From Fodinibacter sp963800505 (lineage in GTDB: Bacteria; Actinomycetota; Actinomycetes; Actinomycetales; Dermatophilaceae), in assembly GCA_963800505.1 (NCBI GenBank), contig CAWDBL010000017.1:124001-188000 (forward strand): 64,000 nt of DNA. The letters run 5' to 3'. Positions 17,197 to 28,129 of this stretch are shown here, piece by piece. Made by a program: the position numbers and the translations under genes. Positions within the stretch are counted from its first letter, which is position 1; the number at the start of each line of letters is the position of its first letter. Under the pieces are notes generated by a model, which was given only the letters and a program-made list of their open reading frames with translations, did not search any database and had not been told where the DNA came from.

Positions 17197-18696
17197 TCAG
17201 CGGAGGAGGCCGTCCTTGACGGCGTCGCGCAGGAACTCGACGACCTCGGCCCGCACCTCGTCCCCGTCGAGGTCGAGCAGCCCGGCGATCGCAGCCGACG
17301 CCGCCCGGGCGGTCAGCTCACCATCGGCCACCGACGCGAACGCCGCGGTGACGGTGGTCAGGGTGAGGTGCCGGCGCAGCCCGCCCCCTTGGCGCAGCAC
17401 GATGGCGGTGGGGTCCAGGGCCCCGGGCATGGTGTGCCGCTCCTCGTGCACGTCGGGCGCACACCTCCACGCGATGTCGAGCACCGCGTCGTCGTCGTGC
17501 TCGGCGAGCCAGGTGCGAGCGTCCAGGCCGGCGAGCACGGTCGGGCCCATCGGCGCCTCCACCGGCCAGGACACGTCCATGAGGTCGACGAAGGGAGCCC
17601 GCTCGCTGCGCGGCCGGTGCAGGGTCACCACGCCGAACCCGATCGCCTCCACCTCGCGCGCCTCGAAGTCGTCGAGCCAGGCGGCATACATGGCGTTGAA
17701 GTCGACCGTGCCGGGGTGGTGGCCGCCGTCGCGAGCCCACGTCTCGGCGTACTCCGCGGGGTCCTGCACCTCGCGCTGCACGACCCACGCATCGAGCCCC
17801 GTGCCGTCGAGCCAGGCGCCGACCCGCTCGGTCCAGGTCGACCCGCGCGGCACCTCCCAGTTGCCGAGGAACTGCGCGATGCCGCCCGGCTCGAGGTGCT
17901 CGCCGACCCCGCGCACGAGGTCGCGCACCACGGCATCCCCGGCAGCGCCGCCGTCGCGGTACTCGAATCGCGGCACGGCCCCCGACCGCGGCGTGATGAC
18001 GAACGGCGGGTTGCTCACGACGAGCCCGAAGCGCTCCCCCGCCACCGGGTCGAGCATCGAGCCGGCGCGCACGTCCCAGTCGGCCTCGTCGAGCGCGGCG
18101 TTGAACCGGGCGAACGCCAGTGCCCGCTCGGACAGGTCGGTCACCACGACCTCGTCGGCGTGCCCCTCGAGGTGCAGCGCCTGCACGCCCGACCCGGTGC
18201 CCAGGTCGAGGGCGCGCTCGACGTGCGGCCGTGGGGTCCACGACGCCAGGGTCGTGGACGCACCCCCGATGCCGAGCACGTGGTTCTCGCGCAGCGGCCG
18301 CCGGGTGGCGACCTCGCCAAGGTCGGAGGCCACCCACCAGTCGACCCCGTCGGCCGAGTGCGGGCGCAGGTCGCACAGCGCGACCACGGCGTCGCCCTCG
18401 GGCTCGACCAGGCCGAGCGCGACGGCCCCCTCGACCCCGAGCGTCGGCAACGCGGCCGAAGCCTCGGCGACGTCGACCGGGTCACCGAGGGCGAACAGCC
18501 GCACCAGGGTCGCGCCGGGCGCGCTCGAGGCACCGGTGACCCGCTGGGCGGGCAGCGCCTGGTCGCGGTCGAGGGCGGCGGTGGCCATCGGGCCGAGCAG
18601 CTCGGTGACACCGGCGACGGTGTAGCCGGCGGCGACGAGGTCGGCGCGCAGGGCGGGGACGAGGTCGGGGTCGACGCGGGGCGGGTTCGGGGTCAT
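17197..18696 (-). CDS. DUF7059-type SAM-dependent methyltransferase
   Basis: A 499-residue protein with an N-terminal regulatory-type domain (about 1-150), a central Rossmann methyltransferase and a C-terminal domain. The SAM-binding site is RALDLGTGSGVQALHLEGHA, and VVSNPPFVITPR is the NPPF motif of N6-adenine or N5-glutamine methyltransferases such as RlmG, RsmC and PrmC. This long three-domain form is widespread in actinobacteria; the substrate, RNA or protein, is not established. The ATG begins MTPNPPRVDPDLVPALR. It stops a dozen bases from the right repeat array of cassette A. Confidence 0.82.
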   Translation of the reverse strand: MTPNPPRVDPDLVPALRADLVAAGYTVAGVTELLGPMATAALDRDQALPAQRVTGASSAPGATLVRLFALGDPVDVAEASAALPTLGVEGAVALGLVEPEGDAVVALCDLRPHSADGVDWWVASDLGEVATRRPLRENHVLGIGGASTTLASWTPRPHVERALDLGTGSGVQALHLEGHADEVVVTDLSERALAFARFNAALDEADWDVRAGSMLDPVAGERFGLVVSNPPFVITPRSGAVPRFEYRDGGAAGDAVVRDLVRGVGEHLEPGGIAQFLGNWEVPRGSTWTERVGAWLDGTGLDAWVVQREVQDPAEYAETWARDGGHHPGTVDFNAMYAAWLDDFEAREVEAIGFGVVTLHRPRSERAPFVDLMDVSWPVEAPMGPTVLAGLDARTWLAEHDDDAVLDIAWRCAPDVHEERHTMPGALDPTAIVLRQGGGLRRHLTLTTVTAAFASVADGELTARAASAAIAGLLDLDGDEVRAEVVEFLRDAVKDGLLR

Positions 18697-18722
18697 CGAG
18701 GACGAGCGTATGCCGTCCGGCT

Positions 18723-18825
18723 GCCGGGCTCATCCTTCTCACCGGCCGGGACAACGACGGGCGGATGCCGTGTGGATGCCGGGCTCACCCCGCTCACCGG
18801 CCCCGGCGACACCGGGCGGATGCCG
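18723..18825. repeat. Two imperfect 48-nt direct repeats
   Basis: Copies at 18723-18770 and 18778-18825 (period 55), roughly 80 percent identical by eye, each beginning GCCGGGCTCA and ending GCGGATGCCG. They fill the gap between the methyltransferase gene start and the regulator gene stop. Confidence 0.7.
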
Positions 18826-18859
18826 GGCAGCCGCCGGTTCGCCCGCCACCGGCCCGGGC

Positions 18860-21617
18860 TCAGCGCTCGCGCTGCACCAGCGCGGTCAGCTCGGGCCGGG
18901 AGGTGATGCCCAGCCGGGCGTAGACGTTGCGCAGGTGGTACTCGACCGTCTTGGGGCTGAGGAACAGCCGCAGGGCGGTCTCCCGGGTGGTGAGCCCCTC
19001 GGTCACCAGCGTGACGATCTGGCGTTCGCGCGGGCTGAGCGCGTCCAGGGCCCGAGTCCCGCGCCGCACGACCGTCGCCCCGGTGGCGTCGAGCTCATCG
19101 GCGGCCCGGTCGGCCCACGGCACCGCCCCGAGCCGTTCGAAGGACTCGAGGGCGTCGCGCAGGGGCTCGCGGGCGTCGGCCCGGCGGCGGGACCGGCGCA
19201 GCCGCTGCCCGTGCAGCAGCCGTGAGCGAGCGGTCTCGAACAGGTCTGCGGTGAGGGCGTGCTGGCGCGCGGCCTCGCCGAACGCCGCGTCGATGCCGGC
19301 CGGCTCGACGAGCAACGCGCGCGCCCGGGCGGCCCGAGCCAGCGCCCAGGGCCGTCCCTTCGCGGTGGCCCGCCGGGCGTACTCCTCGACGACGACGGCC
19401 GCCTCGTCGGCGCGCCCGGCGAGCACGAGGCACTCGGCCAGCTCAGGCCCGGGGTGCACGTCGACGTCGACGAAGCCGGTGCGGCCGAGCAGTGCGTCGA
19501 GCCGGGCGAACCGCTCGGCAGCCTCCTCGACGGCCCCCGCGGCCAGCGCCGACTCGCCGAGGGCGAAGCCGGCCCACACCTCGACGATGACGTTCGAGCG
19601 CGGCACCGCGAGCACCAGGGCTCGCTCGGCGTGCTCGGCGCACGCGTCGACGGCCCCGGTGCGGGCCTCGAGCCACGCCAGCCCGGCCAGGGACAGCGCC
19701 TGCTCGGTGACCTGGCCGAGCTCCGCCGCCAGCTCGGCCGACTCGGCGTAGGCGGAGCGAGCCGCCCCCCAGTGGTCGCGCGTCGCGCCTGCCCGGGCGA
19801 GGAAGAACAGCAGCCGGGGCAGTGGCCCCACCGCCCAGCTGGCCCGCCGGCCCTCGATCTCGCGGGCCAGGTCGTCGGCGGCCTCGGCGCCGCGCAGCCA
19901 GAGCATCGTGTTCAGCGCCCACACCTCGTCCTCGTCGTCGTGCGGGTCGCGGGTCGCGCCCTCGGCGAGCGGCGGGTGCGCACCCGGCATCCGGAGCAGG
20001 GCCAGTGCGGCGCGCAGTTCCGCCTCCCCAGAACGGCCCCCGAGCACCGCGGCCATCCCGGTGGTCATCAGGCAGCGCCCACGAGCGGCGCTGGTGAGGT
20101 CGCCACCGAGCAGCACGGTCGCGTGCCGCGCCGCCGTGGCAGCGGCGCCCGCGTCGGCGAGGGCGAAGGCCAGGGTGACCGCCTCGGCCACGACCCGGCT
20201 CGCGGCCTCCGGGTCCTCGTCGACGGCGGCGTCGGCCGCCGCGAGGAGGCTGCGCCGGGAGGCGGTCAGCGAGCCGGCCCGCGCAGCGATGCTCCCGGCC
20301 AGCGCCTCGGCCCGCCACGGCGTGGCCCCGCCGGGCGACTGCCGCACCATCTCGTCGCACAGGCGGGTCGCCCAGGCGGCGTCCCCGGCCGCCCAGGCGG
20401 CCTCTGCGGCGGCGAGCAGCCGGCGGGCCCGGCGGCCCGCCGCGGGCGTGATGCCCGCGGCCCGCTCCAGCCCGGCCGCGGCGACGGCCGGGGCCCCGCG
20501 CCGGGCAGCCGCGGCGGCGACCTCCTCGAGCGTGGCGGCGAGGTGCTCGTCCGGGCCGGCGGCCGCGGCCGCCAGGTGCCGCACGCGCTCGTCGGTGCGC
20601 GCCGGTGGCAGGGCGCCGGCCAACGCGGCGTGCAGAGCGCGGCGCCGGTCGGGCGGCAGGCTCGAGTAGACCGCGGACCCCACCAGCGGATGCCGTGGCG
20701 AGAGGTGGTCGCCGTCGAGGTCGACGAGGCCGGCCGCCTCGGCCCGCCCCAGGGCCGAGTCGTCGACCTCGAGCGCGGTGGAGGCGTCGACGACCAGGGC
20801 GGCCGAACCCCCGGCCAGTGCCGACAGCGCGACCACGACCTGCACGCCGGGCCCGAGAGCCCGGGCGCGCTCAGCGAAGACGCCGACCAAGGTGCCGGAC
20901 AACGGGATCGGCTCGTCCAGGGCCAACCGCGCCAGGGCGTCAGGGTGGCGCACGAGCTCGGTGACGGCCAGCGGGTTCCCCGCGGTGACGACCCGGGCGC
21001 GGGCCGCCGCCTCCGGAGTCGACGTGAGCCCCAGCTCGGCCATCAGGGAACCGACCTCCGTGGCGTCGAGCCCGGTCAGGCCCAGCTCGGGCAGGCCCGC
21101 CTCGGCGAGGGGCCCGGGCTCACCGGTGCGCTGTGCGGCGACCATGAGCACCGGGTCGGCCACGAGCCGCCGCGCCGCGAAGGCCAGCGCCGCCGCCGAC
21201 GGCTGGTCGAGCAGGTGCGCGTCGTCGAGCAGCACGACGAGCGGCGCCCCCTCCGCATCGCCGGGTGAGCACCGCGAGGGTCGCCGCACCGACCGCGAAG
21301 GCCGGCGGCGGGTCCCCGTCGCGCAGCGCCAGCGCCACGCCGAGGGCCCGGGCCTGCGGCGCCGGAAGCACGGCGAGCTCGTCGGTGACGTCACCGAGCA
21401 CGAGGCCGAGTGCGGCATACGGCACCTCCTGCTCGGCTGGTGTTCCCACCACCCGCACGACCAGCGCACCGGCCGACCTGGCGGCCACCTCGTCGAGCAG
21501 CGTCGACTTGCCGACCCCCGCCTCGCCGGTGACCAGCAGCGCTCCGCCACGGCGCAGCCGGACCCCGGCCAGCAGCTCCGCCACCCGCCGGAGCTCGGCC
21601 TCGCGCCCCACGACCAT
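18860..21617 (-). pseudogene. LAL-family LuxR regulator gene interrupted by a frameshift
   Basis: Read across one frameshift, this encodes a protein of about 918 residues of the large ATP-binding LuxR (MalT-like) class. The N-terminus MVVGREAELRRVAELLAG carries Walker A GEAGVGKST. After LAVLTR the frame must shift by one base near 21261-21265 to continue with DAEGAPLVVLLDDAHLLDQ, which holds the Walker B. A TPR-like helical middle follows, and the end is a LuxR HTH, LSPRERQIVTLVTEGLTTRETALRLFLSPKTVEYHL in family terms. A single extra base in a CCGGG run explains the break. It could be a true mutation or a sequencing error. Such regulators often control adjacent tailoring or catabolic genes. 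Confidence 0.8.
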
Positions 21618-21738
21618 CCCTGCAGTGTAGGAACGACTGGGGTGCCACCCTGATGCGGCGAGGGAGGCCGCGGCCGGATCGTCGAGGGCATCGACCCCGG
21701 CGTCCGCTGCCGGGATCATGGACCCGGGAGGACACCCC

Positions 21739-22815
21739 ATGCCGCACCAGCAGACCACCACCATCGACACCGACATCTTGATGTCGTTCGTCTTCCGCGC
21801 CGTCGACGAGGTGGGCGCCGCGCTCAACTGCGCCCTCGTGGTCATGGGCGACCGGCTCGGCTACTACCGGGCGCTGGCCGAAGGCGGCCCGATGACGGCC
21901 GCCACCCTCGCCACCACGACCGGCACCGCCGAGCCCTACGCCCGCGAGTGGCTGAACGCCCAGGCCGCGGGCGCGTTCGTCACCTACGAACCCGCCGACG
22001 GCACCTACGCGCTGCCGCCCGAGCACGTCATCGCCCTCACCGACGAGAGCAGCCCGGCCTTCCTGCCCGGCTTCTTCCAGATCGCGCTCGGCACCATCCG
22101 GGATGCCGACCGCATCCTCGCCGCTGCACCCGAGGGTGACGGGGTGGGCTGGCACGACCACAACTCCGACGTGCACGACGGCTGCGAGCGCTTCTTCCGC
22201 CCGGGGTACAACGCGCACCTCGTGGCCGAGTGGCTGCCGGCCGTCGACGGGCTCGTCGACACGCTGGAGTCCGGGGCGACGGTCGCCGACATCGGCTGCG
22301 GGCACGGCGCGTCGACAGTGCTCATGGCGCAGGCCTACCCGGCGTCGCGCTTCGTGGGCTCGGACTACCACGCGGCCTCGATCGGCACCGCGGTCGAGCG
22401 GGCCGCCGAGGCCGGGGTGGCCGACCGGATCGACTTCGAGGTGGCCCCGGCATCCTCGTTCAGCGGGTCGGGCTACGACCTGGTCACCACCTTCGACGCC
22501 CTGCACGACATGGGCGACCCGGTGGGCGCCGCGAAGCGCGTGCACGAGGCCCTCGCCCCCGACGGGGTGTGGCTGCTCGTCGAGCCGGCGGCGGGCGACC
22601 GCGTCGAGGACAACCTCAACCCGGTCGGGCGGGCGTTCTACGGGTTCTCGACCCTGCTGTGCACCCCGGCCTCGCTGTCCCAGCCGGTCGGGGCGGCACT
22701 CGGCACCCAGGCCGGGCCGGCCCGCATCCGCGACGTCACCGTGGCCGCCGGCTTCCGCAGCTTCCGGCTCGCGGCCTCCACCCCGTTCAACAACGTGTTC
22801 GAGGTGCGGCCGTGA
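21739..22815 (+). CDS. SAM-dependent methyltransferase (Rv2258c-like, winged-helix N-terminus)
   Basis: A 358-residue protein with an N-terminal winged-helix dimerisation domain (about 15-85) and a class I methyltransferase domain. VADIGCGHGASTVLMAQAYP is the SAM-binding loop, and GSDYHAASIG and DLVTTFDALHDM are the next two motifs. It resembles Rv2258c and small-molecule O/C-methyltransferases. The ATG at 21739 follows GGGAGGA at good spacing; an ATG 21 bases earlier lacks one. Its stop overlaps the start of the hydrolase-glycosyltransferase gene (GTGA), so the products probably act in one pathway. The divergent LAL regulator gene probably controls it. The substrate is unknown. Confidence 0.85.
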   Translation: MPHQQTTTIDTDILMSFVFRAVDEVGAALNCALVVMGDRLGYYRALAEGGPMTAATLATTTGTAEPYAREWLNAQAAGAFVTYEPADGTYALPPEHVIALTDESSPAFLPGFFQIALGTIRDADRILAAAPEGDGVGWHDHNSDVHDGCERFFRPGYNAHLVAEWLPAVDGLVDTLESGATVADIGCGHGASTVLMAQAYPASRFVGSDYHAASIGTAVERAAEAGVADRIDFEVAPASSFSGSGYDLVTTFDALHDMGDPVGAAKRVHEALAPDGVWLLVEPAAGDRVEDNLNPVGRAFYGFSTLLCTPASLSQPVGAALGTQAGPARIRDVTVAAGFRSFRLAASTPFNNVFEVRP

Positions 22816-25019
22816 CGTGGCCGGCCTGGACCCGTCCGGTGCGCGAGGACGTCGTGGTGCGAGGCGGCACCCGGATCTCGTTCGCCGTGCACGGGTCCGG
22901 GCCGGCCACCGTGGTGCTGCTGCCCGCCTGGTCGATCGTGCGTTCGCGGATGTGGAAGGCGCAGGTGCCGCATTTGGCGCGGCACCACCAGGTGGTCACC
23001 TTCGACGGGCGTGGCAGCGGCGGCTCCGACCGCCCGGAGGGGGCGGCGGCGTACTCGAACGCCGAGTACGCCGCCGACACCGTCGCGGTTCTGGATGCCG
23101 TGGGCGTGGACCGCGCGGTGCTCGTGGGGCTCTCGAGCGGCGCCGCCTGGGCGGCCCAGGTGGCCGCCGAGCACCCCGACCGGGTGCAGGGGCTGGTGGC
23201 CATCGGGCCGGTGTGCGGGTCGTGGCAGCCGCGCGGTCAGGCCGACCTGGCCACCTACATCGACCCGCAGGAGGACACCCAGGGGTGGGCGAAGTACAAC
23301 CGCCACCACTGGCTCGAGGGCGGCTACGACGACTTCGTCGAGTTCTTCTTCGCGCAGATGTTCCACGAGCCGCACTCGACCCGCCAGCGCGAGGACGGGT
23401 CCACATGGGCGCACGAGCTCGCCCCGCAGACCCTGGTCGACTGCACCTCCGGCCGGCTCGGGCTCGACGGCGCCGAGGTCACCGAGCTGGGTCCGTTGCT
23501 GGATGCCGTGCGGTGCCCCGTGCTCGTCCTGCACGGCAGCGAGGACCGGGTGCGTGAGGTGGACGACGGGGTGCGCTTCGCCTCCCGGTCCGGCGGGTCG
23601 CTCGTCGTGCTCGAGGGCTGCGGGCACGGGCCCACGATGCGCGACCCCGTGGTCGTCAACCACGAGATCGACCGGTTCGTGTCGCGGGTGACGGCGGGGC
23701 CGGATGCCGTGCCACCACCGACCGCCCCCGGCGCACCCGCCGCGCCCGGGCCCCACCCGGCATCCGCTGCGGACGCGGCCACGCCGGCGCGGCGCTGGTC
23801 GCGGGCGCTTCGACGGCAGCGTGAGGTGCTCGTGCTGTCCTCACCGATCGGGCTGGGCCACACCCGGCGTGACCTCGCGATCGTCGAGGCGATGCGGCTC
23901 GAGCACCCCGACCTGCGGGTGCGCTGGCTGGCCCAGGACCCGGTGACCCGGGTGCTGGAGGGCGCCGGCGAGCTGGTGCACCCGGCATCCGCCTGGTTGG
24001 CGTCGGAGTCGGCGCACGTCGAGGCCGAGTGCGGCGAGCACGACCTCGACGCGTTCGAGGCGATCCGGCGGATGGACGACCTGCTGGTCAACAACTTCAT
24101 GGTGCTCGACGAGGTGCTCGAGACCGAGCACGTCGACCTCGTCGTCGGGGACGAGGCGTGGGAGACCGACCACTTCCTGCACGAGAACCCCGAGCTCAAG
24201 CGGGGCGCCTTCGCCTGGCTGACCGACTTCGTCGGGTGGCTGCCGATGCCGGCCGGGGGCGAGCGGCAGGCGTGCCTGACCGCCGACTACAACGCCGAGA
24301 TGCTCGAGCACCGCGAGCGCTTCCCGTGGGTGCGCGACCGGTCGGTGTTCGTCGGCACCCCTGACGACGTCGTGCCCGACGCGTTCGGCCCGGGGCTGCC
24401 GGCGATCCGGGAGTGGACGCAGGGCGAGTTCGACTTCGCCGGCTACGTCAGCGGTTTCGTGCCGCCCACCGACGAGGAGCGGTCGCGGCTGCGGACGTCG
24501 TTCGGCTGGGGCGAGGACGAGACCGTGTGCGTGGTCGCGGTCGGTGGCACGGCTGTCGGTGGCGACCTGCTGCGGCGGGTGCTCGACGCGGTGCCGGCCG
24601 CCCGGCGGGAGCGGCCGGACCTGCGGTTCGTCGTGGTGGCGGGGCCACGGATCGACCCGTGCTCGCTTCCCCGGCAACGCGGTGCCACGGTGCTGGGCTA
24701 CGTGCCCGACCTCTGGCGCCGGCTGGCCGCGTGCGACGTGGCCGTGGTGCAGGGCGGGCTCACCACCTGCATGGAGCTCACCGCCTCGCGTCGGCCGTTC
24801 CTCTACGTGCCGCTGCGCAACCACTTCGAGCAGAACCGGCACGTGCGGCACCGGCTGGAGCGCTACGGCGCGGGCACCCACCTCCCCTACGAGCAGCTCG
24901 TCGACCCCGACGCGCTCTGCGCCGAGCTGCTCGCGACGCTGGCCCGGCCGGTCACCTCGGCGCCGGTCGAGACCGACGGGGCGGCCCGGGCCGCGCGCCT
25001 CCTGGCCGACCTGCTCTGA
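22812..25019 (+). CDS. Alpha/beta-hydrolase - glycosyltransferase (MurG/UGT-like) fusion
   Basis: A 735-residue protein with two domains. Residues about 1-295 form an alpha/beta hydrolase with LPAWSIVRSRMWK (oxyanion region), GLSSGAAW with nucleophile Ser, HGSEDRV with Asp and GCGHGPTM with His. A Pro/Ala-rich linker (about 297-330) leads to a GT-B glycosyltransferase: VLVLSSPIGLGHTRRDLAIVEAM at the acceptor side and VAVVQGGLTTCMELTASRRP plus a following LRNHFEQNRH in the nucleotide-sugar half, as in MurG and UGT enzymes. I see no stop or frame change across the linker. The pairing with a methyltransferase suggests tailoring of a lipid or small molecule. Confidence 0.82.
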   Translation: MTWPAWTRPVREDVVVRGGTRISFAVHGSGPATVVLLPAWSIVRSRMWKAQVPHLARHHQVVTFDGRGSGGSDRPEGAAAYSNAEYAADTVAVLDAVGVDRAVLVGLSSGAAWAAQVAAEHPDRVQGLVAIGPVCGSWQPRGQADLATYIDPQEDTQGWAKYNRHHWLEGGYDDFVEFFFAQMFHEPHSTRQREDGSTWAHELAPQTLVDCTSGRLGLDGAEVTELGPLLDAVRCPVLVLHGSEDRVREVDDGVRFASRSGGSLVVLEGCGHGPTMRDPVVVNHEIDRFVSRVTAGPDAVPPPTAPGAPAAPGPHPASAADAATPARRWSRALRRQREVLVLSSPIGLGHTRRDLAIVEAMRLEHPDLRVRWLAQDPVTRVLEGAGELVHPASAWLASESAHVEAECGEHDLDAFEAIRRMDDLLVNNFMVLDEVLETEHVDLVVGDEAWETDHFLHENPELKRGAFAWLTDFVGWLPMPAGGERQACLTADYNAEMLEHRERFPWVRDRSVFVGTPDDVVPDAFGPGLPAIREWTQGEFDFAGYVSGFVPPTDEERSRLRTSFGWGEDETVCVVAVGGTAVGGDLLRRVLDAVPAARRERPDLRFVVVAGPRIDPCSLPRQRGATVLGYVPDLWRRLAACDVAVVQGGLTTCMELTASRRPFLYVPLRNHFEQNRHVRHRLERYGAGTHLPYEQLVDPDALCAELLATLARPVTSAPVETDGAARAARLLADLL

Positions 25020-25118
25020 CGCCCCGGTCCGAGGCGCCTCCCGGCGTCGAGGTCCCACGACACGCTGACGACCCGGCCGGCCGGTCAGCGCGTCGCGGGA
25101 TGTCGACCGGGCACGCGC

Positions 25119-25151
25119 GAGGGGCCGGGTTCCAGCGGAACCCGGCCCCTC
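25119..25151. terminator. Bidirectional terminator between fusion gene and hppA
   Basis: A perfect 15-bp stem (GAGGGGCCGGGTTCC and complement) with a 3-nt loop between two convergent genes, 15 bases from the hppA stop. No U-tract in either direction. Confidence 0.82.
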
Positions 25152-25166
25152 GGCATCCTGCCGCGG

Positions 25167-27554
<2,388 letters not shown>

Positions 27555-27666
27555 TCCATCCTCCTTGACGGGTGTGTGGGCGCCCCCGGGGCGAAATACG
27601 CCGGCGGCAGGGACGTTCGCGCGAACCTTACCGGCACGCGGGCCGGCGCGCTCCACCCAAACGGAG

Positions 27667-27680
27667 GTGACGCAGGTCAC
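27667..27680. promoter_or_regulatory. Possible CRP/GlxR site upstream of hppA
   Basis: GTGACGCAGGTCAC matches the symmetric core GTGA-N6-TCAC of actinobacterial CRP/GlxR operators. It lies between the bldG-like stop and the hppA start. Confidence 0.5.
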
Positions 27681-27716
27681 CCGGGCCGTGACGCATGCGG
27701 CGGCCCCGGCGGGAGA

Positions 27717-28052
27717 TCAGGCGGCGAGAGCCTGTTCGAGGGAGTCGTGGATGCCGAACACCTTGTCGAGCCCGGTGATCCGGAAGACCCGCAGGATGCG
27801 GTCGTTGGAGCACACGATGCGCAGCCAGCCGGAGTGGTTGCGGACGAGCTTCAGGCGGCCGACGAGGACGCCGAGGCCGGTCGAGTCGAGGAACGAGACC
27901 TCGTCGAGGTCGACGACGAGCCGGGCGTGGCCGGCTCCGATCTCCTCGTCGAGGACGGCGCGCAGCTGGGCCGCGGTGTAGACGTCGACCTCTCCGGCGA
28001 CCGTGACGACACTGACGTCGTCGTGGCGAGACGTAGTCACGGACAGCTCCAC
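27717..28052 (-). CDS. Anti-anti-sigma factor, STAS domain (BldG-like)
   Basis: A 111-residue single-domain STAS protein close to Streptomyces BldG. GEVDVYTAAQLRAVLDEEI, LVVDLDEVSFLDSTGLGVLV and FRITGLDKVFGIHDS match its strands; the Ser in FLDSTGLG is the expected phosphorylation site for a partner anti-sigma kinase. Unphosphorylated, such proteins bind the anti-sigma factor and free a stress or developmental sigma factor. The GTG start at 28052 follows AAGGAG at eight bases; an ATG 60 bases upstream has no such site. It is divergent from the helicase gene, as in other actinobacteria. No kinase gene is adjacent. Confidence 0.88.
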   Translation of the reverse strand: MELSVTTSRHDDVSVVTVAGEVDVYTAAQLRAVLDEEIGAGHARLVVDLDEVSFLDSTGLGVLVGRLKLVRNHSGWLRIVCSNDRILRVFRITGLDKVFGIHDSLEQALAA

Positions 28053-28129
28053 GGGCGGGGCTCCTTGTGCTTCCTGCTGGGGCATGAGCCCGACGGGGGG
28101 TGTCGGGACCAAGGATTACCGTAACCGTC

